NCBI RefSeq assembly: GCF_003663885.1
Contig: NZ_RCCE01000002.1
Location: 124,001-188,000 of the forward strand
DNA from: Litoreibacter meonggei
GTDB lineage: Bacteria; Pseudomonadota; Alphaproteobacteria; Rhodobacterales; Rhodobacteraceae
DNA: 64,000 bases
Direction of reading: 5' to 3'
Shown: one piece after another, positions 54,820-62,875 of the stretch
How the letters are laid out: the number at the start of each line of letters is the position of its first letter
Position numbering within the stretch: the stretch's first letter is position 1
The notes under the pieces: model-generated
What the model saw: the letters and a program-made list of their open reading frames with translations, nothing else
The model's database searches: none
Told to the model about the DNA's origin: nothing
Made by a program: the position numbers and the translations under genes

Positions 54820-55242
54820 TCAATCGTCGCGATGGACTTTTTCGCGGCGCTCGTGGCGTTCTTGGGCCTCGAGGCTCATTGTCGCGATCGGACGCGCATC
54901 AAGACGCTTCAGAGAGATCGGATCACCAGTCTCGGCGCAGTAGCCGTACTCACCTTCGTCAATGCGGCGCAGTGCGGCGTCGATCTTGGAGATCAATTTC
55001 CGCTCGCGATCGCGGGTCCGCAACTCCAACGCCATGTCGGTCTCTTCCGACGCCCGATCGGCGACGTCCGGAATGTTGCGCGTGCCGTCTTTCATGCCTT
55101 CGATAGTCTGGGCGGTCTCTTCCATAATGGAAGCCTTCCAGTCTGTCAGTTTGCGGCGAAAATACTCGGTTTGACGATCGTTCATGAACGGCTCGTCTTC
55201 TGCCGGTCGATAATCATCGGGTAGAAATGCTTCGGCTTTCAT
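54820..55242 (-). CDS. dksA: RNA polymerase-binding factor DksA, zinc-less type
   Basis: A 140-aa DksA with the coiled-coil tip region (TDMALELRTRDRERKLISKIDAALRRIDEGEYGYC). In E. coli DksA the zinc finger has four Cys; here YGYCAETGDP keeps only the first Cys, then Thr, and MSLEAQER has Ser and Ala at the last two, a CTSA pattern. Zinc-independent DksA variants of this sort are known in Rhodobacter sphaeroides and Pseudomonas. It acts with ppGpp on rRNA and other promoters. Coiled-coil tip aspartates (D at the TDMAL start) are present. Confidence 0.93.
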   Translation of the reverse strand: MKAEAFLPDDYRPAEDEPFMNDRQTEYFRRKLTDWKASIMEETAQTIEGMKDGTRNIPDVADRASEETDMALELRTRDRERKLISKIDAALRRIDEGEYGYCAETGDPISLKRLDARPIATMSLEAQERHERREKVHRDD

Positions 55243-55422
55243 CCCAGTTCCTCACTTTAGTGCGTGCAAAGTGTTTGAGTGCGACTCAATACCAAACACG
55301 CTTAAACTTCCCTGCGTCCTCGTAACCGAAGCTCCCCCCCTTGTCACGCATATAAGGACCGTTAAAAGAGCGTTAGCGCGATCAATTATTCGTTAATCAA
55401 CTCCACGTCACAGAGGCTTGTT

Positions 55423-56298
55423 TTGCTTATGGATTCTACGTCGACCCCTGCCCGCCCGCTGAAGTTCACAGGCACAGACAGTTATGTGGCGACCGATGAT
55501 CTGACCGTTGCAGTCAACGCCGCCGTCACGCTGGAGCGCCCGCTGCTTGTCAAAGGCGAACCCGGCACCGGCAAAACCGAGCTGGCGCGTCAGGTCTCGG
55601 ACGCGCTTGGGCTGGAAATGATCGAGTGGCACATCAAGTCTACCACCAAGGCGCAACAGGGATTGTACGAGTATGACGCTGTATCGCGCCTGCGCGACAG
55701 CCAGCTCGGCGACGAGAAAGTGCATGATGTCGCCAACTACATCAAGCGCGGCAAACTGTGGCAAGCCTTTGAACGCGAAGAAAAATGCGTGCTGTTGATT
55801 GATGAGATCGACAAGGCCGACATCGAGTTTCCGAACGACCTGCTGCAAGAGCTCGATCGCATGGAGTTCCATGTCTACGAGACCGGCGAGACGGTCAAAG
55901 CCCGCCAACGCCCCATCGTCATCATCACCTCCAACAACGAAAAAGAACTGCCCGACGCCTTCCTGCGCCGCTGCTTTTTCCACTACATCCGCTTCCCCGA
56001 TATCGACACCATGCGCGCCATCGTGAACGTTCACTTCCCTGGCCTGAAACCTGCATTACTCACCGCCGCGCTGACGCAATTCTACGAGATCCGCGAGACC
56101 AATGGTCTGAAGAAAAAACCGTCTACATCCGAGGTGCTGGATTGGTTAAAACTGTTACTGGCGGAAGACTTAACTGCGGAAGATTTGAAACAGAACGGAG
56201 CATCTGCGTTACCACGCCTGCACGGCGCCTTGTTAAAGAACGAACAAGACGTACATCTGTTCGAGAGGCTAGCCTTCCTTGCACGGGGCCAGCGGTAA
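55423..56298 (+). CDS. MoxR-family AAA+ ATPase
   Basis: A 291-aa protein: Walker A VKGEPGTGKTELA (about 44-56), Walker B VLLIDEIDKAD (about 124-134), sensor TSNNEKELPDAFLRRC (about 170-185). It is close to the CoxD-type MoxR ATPases, which act as chaperones with VWA proteins to mature or insert metals into enzyme complexes. A VWA protein is encoded downstream, after a DUF2927 gene and a small membrane protein, all on the same strand. Confidence 0.92.
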   Translation: MLMDSTSTPARPLKFTGTDSYVATDDLTVAVNAAVTLERPLLVKGEPGTGKTELARQVSDALGLEMIEWHIKSTTKAQQGLYEYDAVSRLRDSQLGDEKVHDVANYIKRGKLWQAFEREEKCVLLIDEIDKADIEFPNDLLQELDRMEFHVYETGETVKARQRPIVIITSNNEKELPDAFLRRCFFHYIRFPDIDTMRAIVNVHFPGLKPALLTAALTQFYEIRETNGLKKKPSTSEVLDWLKLLLAEDLTAEDLKQNGASALPRLHGALLKNEQDVHLFERLAFLARGQR

Positions 56299-56566
56299 CG
56301 GCACTGCGAACGGAAACAATAGCCCGCAAATTGCCCAATTCGTCCCTAACTCGCGCCTTAAAGAGACGATTTACAGGACGCTAATCGAGCAATAGGCGGG
56401 ATAACTCCGTGAAGATCAGATCAGTGCGCCAATTACGGGCCAGAGTTATCGACCATGGTGCTGCGCCGATACGTGGACTGTCGCGGAATTGTGTCCACAG
56501 CGCCACGATGCCGGCCCTATGCGCAAATTCCTCACCAGATCGTGAAAACGGGGGTATAACCCTCTG
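56299..56566. other. gap between the MoxR and DUF2927 genes
   Basis: About 268 bp with no coding frame. It separates the two genes of the cluster, so the DUF2927 gene probably has its own promoter here, but no convincing boxes were found. Confidence 0.35.
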
Positions 56567-57931
56567 ATGCGCCGCTTAGCGATTCCAATTCTGTGCCTCA
56601 TGGCCGCCTGTGTGCCCACCTCTGATAACGAGGTGGCAGGACGCAGTGCCCCTGTGGCAACGTCACTGCCGCCGATGAAGACCTTTACCAGCCAACGCGC
56701 TGGCGGCGTTAGCAGACCTAATTCCCAAATCGTCCAAGATTTTCTAGACCTGACCTTCCAGATGGAAAGTGGCCGCCCGCTGCCTTGGCTGACCAAATTC
56801 GAAGGCCCGATCAAAGTTTCGGTCACCGGACAGGCCCCCGCCTCGCTTGAAGGTGATCTTGCCCGCCTGCTGGCGCGCCTGCGCTCCGAAGCTGGTATCA
56901 ACATCTCCCGCGCTACGCGTGGCGAAGAGGCCCAAATCATCGTCGAGGCGATCCCGCGCAAGACGTTGCAAAAAGCTGTACCGCAAGCTGCGTGCTTCGT
57001 GGTTCCGAACGTTAACGGCTGGTCCGAATTCAAACGCAATCGCGGCAATGGCAAAACCGACTGGACCCGCCTGTCCAACCGGAAAAAAGCAACCGTCATC
57101 ATTCCGAACGACGTGTCCCCACAAGAGGTACGCGATTGTTTACACGAGGAAATATCGCAGGCCCTTGGCCCGTTGAACGATCTCTATCGCTTGCCTGATA
57201 GCATATTTAACGATGACAACTTCCACACCATCCTGACCGGCTTCGACATGCTAATCTTGCGTGCCTACTACTCACCGCAACTCAAAAACGGCATGACCAG
57301 AGGGCAAACCGCCCGTGTTCTGCCTGGCCTTCTCAGCAGCCTGAACCCGCGCGGCAATCGCGCTACCAATGCAGGTGCCAACCGCACCCCCAAGCAATGG
57401 AACGACGCAATCACCTCCGCCCTTTCCCTGCGCACGTCGCAATCGCAACGTGCTTCCTACGCAGCGAAAGCGGTAAAAATTGCGCAAGCGCAGGGCTGGA
57501 AAGACAATCGCCTCGCCTTCTCGCTGTTCGTGCAAGGCCGCGTGTCACTGGCGACCAAGCCGGAAACCGCTATCTCGGCCTTCGTGCAGTCCGGCAACAT
57601 CTACAAGCAACTCTATGGCGCGTCGGTCCATTCCGCCCACGTCAACACCCAGATGGCCGCTTTTGCGCTGTCTTCTGGTCAACTCGAAGTCGCGATCCGC
57701 TTGACCGATGAAAGCATCCCGTCCGCGCGCAACTCGTCCAACGCCGCTCTTCTGGCGACGCTTCTGATGATCAAGGCCGAGGCGCTCGAAGCTTCGGGCC
57801 GCGACGATCAGGCCCGCCGCGTCAGGCTCGACAGTCTGGGTTGGGGCCGCTATGGCTTCGGCTCGGAACGCAATGTGCGGGCGCGGTTGAATGAGATCAA
57901 AGCATTGGCCCCCCGCCGGGTACGGAGCTAG
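56567..57931 (+). CDS. DUF2927 lipoprotein
   Basis: A 454-aa lipoprotein precursor with signal MRRLAIPILCLMAAC. The DUF2927 region contains CFVVPNVNGW, then DCLHEEISQALGPLNDLY and DSIFNDDNFHTILTGFDMLILRAYYSPQL (about 190-235), features that define this Rhodobacterales family; the HEEISQ element recalls but does not match an HExxH zinc site. The C-terminal 150 residues are TPR-like (ASYAAKAVKIAQAQGW, then LATLLMIKAEALEASGR). Its neighbours suggest a periplasmic partner of the MoxR/VWA pair. Confidence 0.85.
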   Translation: MRRLAIPILCLMAACVPTSDNEVAGRSAPVATSLPPMKTFTSQRAGGVSRPNSQIVQDFLDLTFQMESGRPLPWLTKFEGPIKVSVTGQAPASLEGDLARLLARLRSEAGINISRATRGEEAQIIVEAIPRKTLQKAVPQAACFVVPNVNGWSEFKRNRGNGKTDWTRLSNRKKATVIIPNDVSPQEVRDCLHEEISQALGPLNDLYRLPDSIFNDDNFHTILTGFDMLILRAYYSPQLKNGMTRGQTARVLPGLLSSLNPRGNRATNAGANRTPKQWNDAITSALSLRTSQSQRASYAAKAVKIAQAQGWKDNRLAFSLFVQGRVSLATKPETAISAFVQSGNIYKQLYGASVHSAHVNTQMAAFALSSGQLEVAIRLTDESIPSARNSSNAALLATLLMIKAEALEASGRDDQARRVRLDSLGWGRYGFGSERNVRARLNEIKALAPRRVRS

Positions 57932-57938
57932 GCACTAA

Positions 57939-58112
57939 ATGGCCCCTCTCATCGGTATGCTGATCGGCGCGCTACTTGGCGCGGCCTTGGCAAAACGCAA
58001 AGGCGGCAACCGCCTCGACATGGCGCAATATGCGGGCGGGTTCGCCATCATCTTCGGCCTGATCGGGCTGTTCGTCGCCATCTATCTGGCCCGCGCCGCC
58101 GTCGCAGCCTGA
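57939..58112 (+). CDS. 57-aa membrane protein in the MoxR-VWA cluster
   Basis: This small ORF has two hydrophobic segments: MAPLIGMLIGALLGAALA and GGFAIIFGLIGLFVAIYLA, joined by a basic loop (KRKGGNRLD), so a helical hairpin is predicted. The ATG lies 7 bp after the DUF2927 stop and the stop overlaps the VWA start by one base (TGATG). Conserved spacing to both neighbours and typical codon use make it a real gene. Function unknown. Confidence 0.78.
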   Translation: MAPLIGMLIGALLGAALAKRKGGNRLDMAQYAGGFAIIFGLIGLFVAIYLARAAVAA

Positions 58113-59302
58113 TGTTTCTGCCCTTCTTCGACAACCTGCGGGCAGCCAAAATCCCCGTCAGCTTGCGCGAATATCTGGCCTTCCTCGAAGGCATGCAGGC
58201 GGGCCTCGTCACCTATGACATTGACGGGTTCTACTACCTCGCCCGCACCGTAATGGTGAAGGACGAGCGGCATCTGGACCGCTTTGACCGCGCTTTCGCC
58301 CATACATTCCAAGGGCTTGAGAAGATCAGCCCCGAGGACGTTCTGGAAGCGATGGACCTCCCCGAAGACTGGTTGCGCAAGATGGCCGAAAAGCATCTCA
58401 GTGCCGAAGAACGCGCGGAAATCGAAGCCTTGGGCGGCTTCGACAAGCTGATGGAGACGCTGAAAAAGCGTCTGGAAGAACAAAAAGGCCGCCACCAAGG
58501 CGGCAACAAATGGATCGGCACCGCTGGCACCTCGCCTTTCGGTGCCTATGGCTACAACCCCGAAGGCATCCGCATCGGCCAGGACGGCTCCCGCCACCAG
58601 CGCGCGGTCAAAGTCTGGGACAAACGCGAGTTTCGCAACCTCGACGACACCATCGAGCTTGGCACCCGCAACATCAAAGTCGCCCTGAAACGCCTGCGCA
58701 AATGGGCCCGCGACGGGGCGGCAGAAGAGTTGGACCTGAACGGCACGATCCAAGCCACCGCAGAACACGGCTACTTAGACGTCAAAACCCGCCCCGAACG
58801 GCGCAACGCCGTCAAAGTATTGTTGTTTTTAGACATCGGCGGCTCCATGGATCCGCATATCCGCGTCGTGGAAGAGTTGTTCAGCGCCGCGCGCACCGAA
58901 TTCAAACACATGGAGCATTTCTACTTCCACAACTGCCTCTATGAAGGCGTGTGGAAGGACAACTCCCGCCGCTGGAACGAGCAAATCCCGACCCATGAAA
59001 TCCTGCGCACCTACGGCTCCGACTACAAATGTATCTTCGTCGGCGACGCCTCCATGTCCCCCTATGAAATCGCCTATCCCGGCGGTGCGAACGAGCACAT
59101 GAACGCAGAGTCTGGCCAAGTCTGGCTGGAACGCGCCCGCGACCAGTGGCCGAGCCATTTGTGGATCAACCCGCTGGAGCACCGCTTCTGGCGCTACACG
59201 CAGTCAATCAGGATGATCCAGCAAATCTTTGGTGCGGATCGCATGGTGCCGATGACCCTTCAGGGCATCGAGGCGGGCATGAAACAACTGACCCGCGGGT
59301 AA
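58112..59302 (+). CDS. VWA-domain protein, CoxE-like
   Basis: A 396-aa protein with an N-terminal helical domain (about 1-150), an acidic/basic middle and a C-terminal von Willebrand A fold. The MIDAS strand is VLLFLDIGGSMDPHI (about 234-248), in which the first Ser of DxSxS is Gly; RTYGSDYKCIFVGDASMSPYE gives the second metal loop. CoxE-type VWA proteins work with MoxR ATPases such as the one upstream. No signal peptide, so it is cytoplasmic. A terminator follows directly. Confidence 0.9.
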   Translation: MFLPFFDNLRAAKIPVSLREYLAFLEGMQAGLVTYDIDGFYYLARTVMVKDERHLDRFDRAFAHTFQGLEKISPEDVLEAMDLPEDWLRKMAEKHLSAEERAEIEALGGFDKLMETLKKRLEEQKGRHQGGNKWIGTAGTSPFGAYGYNPEGIRIGQDGSRHQRAVKVWDKREFRNLDDTIELGTRNIKVALKRLRKWARDGAAEELDLNGTIQATAEHGYLDVKTRPERRNAVKVLLFLDIGGSMDPHIRVVEELFSAARTEFKHMEHFYFHNCLYEGVWKDNSRRWNEQIPTHEILRTYGSDYKCIFVGDASMSPYEIAYPGGANEHMNAESGQVWLERARDQWPSHLWINPLEHRFWRYTQSIRMIQQIFGADRMVPMTLQGIEAGMKQLTRG

Positions 59303-59303
59303 C

Positions 59304-59335
59304 AAAAAAGCCCCCCCGTTTCCGGAGGGGCCTTT
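59304..59335. terminator. bidirectional terminator between the VWA and secreted protein genes
   Basis: GCCCCCCCG (59310-59318) and CGGAGGGGC (59323-59331) form a 9-bp stem with one mismatch and a 4-nt loop. Leftward transcripts get a TTTTTT run (59304-59309 read in reverse), rightward ones CTTT. It serves the convergent VWA and NDSAAER genes. Confidence 0.75.
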
Positions 59336-59362
59336 GGTCTCGGGAGAAGACCGTCGGGGAAC

Positions 59363-59659
59363 TTAGTAGTTAACGCGCTCAGCTGCCGAGTCGTTGCCCA
59401 GTGCGAAGAAGGACAGCAAGTCGGTGCTCGTACGAGTTGCTTGGCCTGCGGACACGTCCACGGTGCTTTCAGCGACCGAGTCGTTGGCTTTTGCGCCAGC
59501 AAGTTGAGATTGGAAGATGTTGCCGGTCGAGGTCTCGCCAACAGTGCGTTCGGCGGCAGAGTCGTTACCAAGCGCAAAAAAGGCTTGTGCATTGCTCACG
59601 TCAGCGAAAGCTGGTGCGGAAACGGTCAGGGCGATGGCGGCTGCGATGATGGTTTTCAT
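59363..59659 (-). CDS. small secreted protein with duplicated FFALGNDSAAER motif
   Basis: Start at MKTIIAAAIALTVSAPAFA, a strong signal peptide cleaved after AFA, leaving about 79 residues. FFALGNDSAAER occurs at residues 27-38 and again at 84-95, and a variant NDSVAE stands at 59-64, followed in each case by a Thr/Val-rich strand. No Cys and no known domain. Regions between are Ser/Thr-rich. Convergent with the VWA gene; a hairpin and candidate promoter lie upstream. I know similar repeats only in unnamed Rhodobacteraceae proteins. Confidence 0.8.
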   Translation of the reverse strand: MKTIIAAAIALTVSAPAFADVSNAQAFFALGNDSAAERTVGETSTGNIFQSQLAGAKANDSVAESTVDVSAGQATRTSTDLLSFFALGNDSAAERVNY

Positions 59660-59684
59660 AGTATGTACTCTCTTTTGTTTGTTT

Positions 59685-59700
59685 TCAGACTGTTGTCTGA
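59685..59700. repeat. hairpin in the 5' leader of the FFALGNDSAAER gene
   Basis: TCAGAC (59685-59690) and GTCTGA (59695-59700) are perfect inverted repeats with a TGTT loop, 25-41 bp upstream of the leftward start codon. In the mRNA it would be a stable leader stem. Confidence 0.45.
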
Positions 59701-59734
59701 TGTGTGTGTCGGCGTGTTGCCGTTTGATGAGACT

Positions 59735-59763
59735 AATATGGGGCATACCACTTCGCGCTTCAA
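59735..59763 (-). promoter_or_regulatory. candidate promoter of the FFALGNDSAAER gene
   Basis: On the minus strand TTGAAG (59758-59763) and CATATT (59735-59740) are separated by 17 bp, about 75 bp before the start codon, inside an A+T-rich block. Three bases differ from consensus overall. Confidence 0.4.
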
Positions 59764-59950
59764 CGCAATTTTTTTGCCAAATATGTGAGTTTTCGTGCGA
59801 ATACGCACACTAAAGTTCGCGCCCACGCGCAACAGGTAACGCCCGCGTGAGAAGCCGATCACAAACCGTGAGACGGGTGAAATACCGTGCGAATCCGCGA
59901 TTCCCGGATAGGGCTTGCCTGCATGCATGTCGCGCCCCATATCTAAGCGT

Positions 59951-60643
59951 ATGCTGAAGCTGACCCCGATCCTGATCGCCATCATCTACGCGCTGGTGAT
60001 GTACAAGTTCTCCGCGTGGAACACCGCGCGGACGCTGGATCAGCAATCGTCGCTCCTAGATGATCCGGAACTGGACCTACTCAACCTCGACATGGCTGGT
60101 GCGTTAGACCTGCCCAAAATCAAGGTCCATATCTACGAGATCGAGCCGATCAACGGCCTCGCCGCCCCCGACGGGCGCATCTTCATCACCCGCGGTTTTT
60201 TCAACAAGTATAAAGACGGATCGGTCAGTGCCGCCGAAATGGCCTCCGTCATCGCGCATGAGCTGGGTCACGTCGCCTTGGGCCATTCGCGCCGCCGGAT
60301 GATCGACTTCTCCGGCCAGAACGCCATTCGCGTGGCCCTTGCCACCGTGCTGGGCCGCTTCCTTCCCGGCATTGGCATCTGGATCGCCAATATGCTCACC
60401 ACCATGCTCGCCGCTCGCCTGTCGCGCAGTGATGAATACGAGGCCGACGCCTATGCCTCCGCCCTGCTCACCAAGGCGGGTATCGGCACTGCACCGCAAA
60501 AATCGCTGTTTCTGAAACTGGACAAGCTGACGGGCAGTCTTGGCGCGGGAACCCCTGCGTGGCTCCTGAGCCACCCCAAGACGGCTGAACGCATCGCCGC
60601 CATCGAGGCACGCGAAGCCAAATGGGGCGTGACCAAAACCTAA
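59951..60643 (+). CDS. M48-family metallopeptidase
   Basis: Start at MLKLTPILIAIIYALVMYKFSA, which serves as an N-terminal membrane anchor. The 230-aa protein has the zinc site HELGHVALGH (about residues 103-112) and the third ligand in EYEADAYASALL (about 164-175), and NGLAAPDGRIFITRG before them. Active site probably faces the periplasm, as in LoiP/BepA relatives. It overlaps the convergent PIN gene by 4 bp. Confidence 0.92.
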   Translation: MLKLTPILIAIIYALVMYKFSAWNTARTLDQQSSLLDDPELDLLNLDMAGALDLPKIKVHIYEIEPINGLAAPDGRIFITRGFFNKYKDGSVSAAEMASVIAHELGHVALGHSRRRMIDFSGQNAIRVALATVLGRFLPGIGIWIANMLTTMLAARLSRSDEYEADAYASALLTKAGIGTAPQKSLFLKLDKLTGSLGAGTPAWLLSHPKTAERIAAIEAREAKWGVTKT

Positions 60644-61179
60644 CCGATCGCCTTGCCCAGCCGCGGCAACCGCGCGCGCTTCATCAAGGCGCGCAGCTCC
60701 AGCGCTTCCCCCGACATCTCGCAGGCCACTTTATATACGCCTCGGACAACCTGCTCCACGGCTTCCGGCGTCTCGAACCACAGCTCCATCATGAACTCGT
60801 CGGGGCTAAGGCGCTTCAAGCCTTCAAAAGCCAGTGTCTGGCGTGGAAAGTCTTTGGCGTTCATCGTCACGATCACATCCGCTGATCCGGCAATCGCCGC
60901 CGCCAAAACATGAATGTCGTTCTCGTCCGGCAAATGCAGCCGCGCCATGTCCCCGTCACGGGGCCGCACGCAGGCATTTGGAAACTGCGCCTTCAGCACC
61001 GCCACCTCGCCCCGCGCTTGCACTTCCGCCCCCGGCCCCAGCTTGACCGTCGCCCGCGCCCATTCCTCCAGAATGCGTTCGGACCACAACGCCTCGTACA
61101 AGCCCAACCCCGCGCAGCCCACCAGCACTTCGCGAAGTACGGTGGGGTAGATCACGCAGGCGTCAAGCAGCGCGCGCAT
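60640..61179 (-). CDS. PIN-domain protein
   Basis: The ATG giving MRALLDACVIYPTVLREVL overlaps the rlmI stop by one base (TGATG), so it is translationally coupled. The 179-aa protein has PIN-domain acidic residues: Asp in LLDACVIYP, Glu/Asp in HLPDENDIHVLAAAIA, and IVTMNAKDFP. PIN domains are Mg-dependent RNases, often VapC toxins, but no antitoxin gene accompanies it; here it follows an rRNA methyltransferase. Confidence 0.82.
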   Translation of the reverse strand: MRALLDACVIYPTVLREVLVGCAGLGLYEALWSERILEEWARATVKLGPGAEVQARGEVAVLKAQFPNACVRPRDGDMARLHLPDENDIHVLAAAIAGSADVIVTMNAKDFPRQTLAFEGLKRLSPDEFMMELWFETPEAVEQVVRGVYKVACEMSGEALELRALMKRARLPRLGKAIG

Positions 61180-62390
61180 CAGTCGAGGCGCAGGAAAATG
61201 GCCTTGAGGTATCCGCTTTCCGCCAAGGCGGGATGCAGCGGGTGGTCCGCACCGGCAGAGCCTGTGTGGATGATCTGCGCTTGACGCCCTGCTTTGCCAA
61301 CGCCGCGCAACGACGCTTGGCGAAACTTGGTCAGGTCCGCCGCGTGGCTGCACGAGCACAGCACCAGATACCCGCCCGGCTTTACCAGCTTCGCCGCCAT
61401 AGAGCCGACGCGGCTATACGCCGTCAGCCCGTTCGACAGCGCCTGCTTGTTGGGTGCAAAAGCTGGCGGGTCGGCCACGACCAGATCATACAGCTCGCCT
61501 TCGCTGGCCAGCGCTTCCATCACCTTGAACGCATCGCCCTTACGGGTCGCAAACTTGTCCGCCACGCCGGACGCTTCCGCGCCTTTTTCGGCCAGTGCCA
61601 AGGCCGGCTCGGAGCCGTCAACGGCCAGCGCGGACGATGCCCCCGCCGCCAAAGCGGCCAACGAGAAGCCTCCCACGTGAGAGAACACGTCCAACACGCT
61701 CCCGCCGCGCGGCAACTTCGCCGCCCAAGCGTGGTTGTCGCGTTGGTCAAAGAACAGGCCGGTTTTCTGGCCGTCCACCACATCCGCCATATAGGTCGCG
61801 CCATTCATCGGGACTTCGATCAGCCCCTCATGGCCGCCGATCAAGGTTGTTGACACGTCATCCAACCCTTCCAGCCCGCGCGCACGACCCGCAGCGTTCT
61901 TAATAACAGTGGTAGCACCGGTAACCTCGACCAAGGCCGCGGCCAAACCTTCGCAGGCGGTCTCGGCCCACGCGGCGTTCGGTTGCATCACCAGCACGTC
62001 GCCAAAACGGTCGACGATCACCCCCGGCAACCCGTCGGCCTCGGCGTGGATCAGGCGATAGAACGGCGCGTCATACAGATGCTCGCGCAAATCAAGCGCG
62101 CGGCGCACGCGGGCCACCAGCCAGTCCTGATCCAGCACGGCTTCGGGGTCGCGGTCCATGACGCGGCAGATGATCTTGGACTCGTTGTTGATGGTGACCA
62201 CGGCGATTGGCGCGCGGTCGCTATCCTCCAACACAGCCAGCGATCCCGCCTCAAGGCGGCGGGCGCGGCGGTCGGTGACCAGCTCGTCTGAATAGACCCA
62301 AGGGGCGCCGCCACGGATGGTCAGGGCGTTGGCCTTCGGCTTCAGGCGGATGACAGGATAGGGTGAGGCGGAAAAAGGGGAGGATGTCAT
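61179..62390 (-). CDS. rlmI: class I SAM rRNA methyltransferase, RlmI type
   Basis: A 403-aa protein with an N-terminal PUA domain (VIRLKPKANALTIRGGAPWVYSDEL), an EEHD-like middle (MADVVDGQKTGLFFDQRDNHAWAA) and a methyltransferase domain with VLDVFSHVGGFSLAALAAGA (SAM motif I), DLVVADPPAFAPNKQ (catalytic motif) and LVLCSCSHAADL. It matches RlmI, which makes m5C1962 in 23S rRNA. It is coupled to the PIN gene. Confidence 0.9.
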   Translation of the reverse strand: MTSSPFSASPYPVIRLKPKANALTIRGGAPWVYSDELVTDRRARRLEAGSLAVLEDSDRAPIAVVTINNESKIICRVMDRDPEAVLDQDWLVARVRRALDLREHLYDAPFYRLIHAEADGLPGVIVDRFGDVLVMQPNAAWAETACEGLAAALVEVTGATTVIKNAAGRARGLEGLDDVSTTLIGGHEGLIEVPMNGATYMADVVDGQKTGLFFDQRDNHAWAAKLPRGGSVLDVFSHVGGFSLAALAAGASSALAVDGSEPALALAEKGAEASGVADKFATRKGDAFKVMEALASEGELYDLVVADPPAFAPNKQALSNGLTAYSRVGSMAAKLVKPGGYLVLCSCSHAADLTKFRQASLRGVGKAGRQAQIIHTGSAGADHPLHPALAESGYLKAIFLRLD

Positions 62391-62505
62391 ATCCTCCCCT
62401 TAGTCGGTATTTTCGTCAGGCGAAAGCCCGTCTGTGCGTCGCATCTCGCCCAGCGAGCGCTTTGATATCTTGGGATGTGATCACCGACCGGCGTGCCAGA
62501 ACGAC

Positions 62506-62543
62506 AAAATCCCGGCCCGCCATAGTCGCGGAACCGGGATTTT
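62506..62543 (-). terminator. terminator after the 52-aa gene
   Basis: AAAATCCCGG (62506-62515) pairs perfectly with CCGGGATTTT (62534-62543) around an 18-nt loop. A shorter perfect hairpin (GGCCTT/AAGGCC, 62558-62573) lies between it and the 52-aa gene. Either can end the leftward transcript. Confidence 0.65.
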
Positions 62544-62587
62544 GACCAAGCTCTTCCGGCCTTGAGTAAGGCCAAACAGCAGTGGAA

Positions 62588-62746
62588 TTAGGCGGTTTTG
62601 GAGCCAGCCAAAGTAGGCGCGGAGAATTTTGCAACGACCCAAGCCCGGGCGGAAGCAATCATTTTGGCAGTATATTCAGCGCGCAGTTTGCGGGCTTCAC
62701 GTTCAATGGCTTCAACATCGATGTTTTCAGAGTTTTCGAATTTCAT
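62588..62746 (-). CDS. 52-aa conserved small protein (RSP_7527-like)
   Basis: A short ORF on the minus strand with AAGGA 9 bp upstream of the ATG. MKFENSENIDVEAIEREARKLRAEY then AKMIASARAWVVAKFSAP: one amphipathic acidic helix, then a more hydrophobic one with two Trp/Val-rich stretches. No Cys. I recall a Rhodobacteraceae family of about this size called RSP_7527; the resemblance is by memory. It has its own terminator hairpins and so is a single-gene unit. Confidence 0.72.
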   Translation of the reverse strand: MKFENSENIDVEAIEREARKLRAEYTAKMIASARAWVVAKFSAPTLAGSKTA

Positions 62747-62875
62747 TTCAACAGTCCTTCTTGATCCGTTCGTTGGATCATAGATAGGTCAGCCCTGTTG
62801 CAGTGACATCCGCCAAAACCCGTATTACCGCCATGCAACAGACGCATAGCTGTTGCGTAAGCCTTTGACCCTACG

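Noticed and set aside
59897-59951. Longer N-terminus of the M48 protease
   Set aside because: The extra residues before MLKLTPIL lack character, and the chosen start puts the membrane anchor at the N-terminus as in the family.
60640-61179. VapC toxin-antitoxin locus
   Set aside because: The PIN gene is coupled to rlmI and has no small antitoxin gene on either side.
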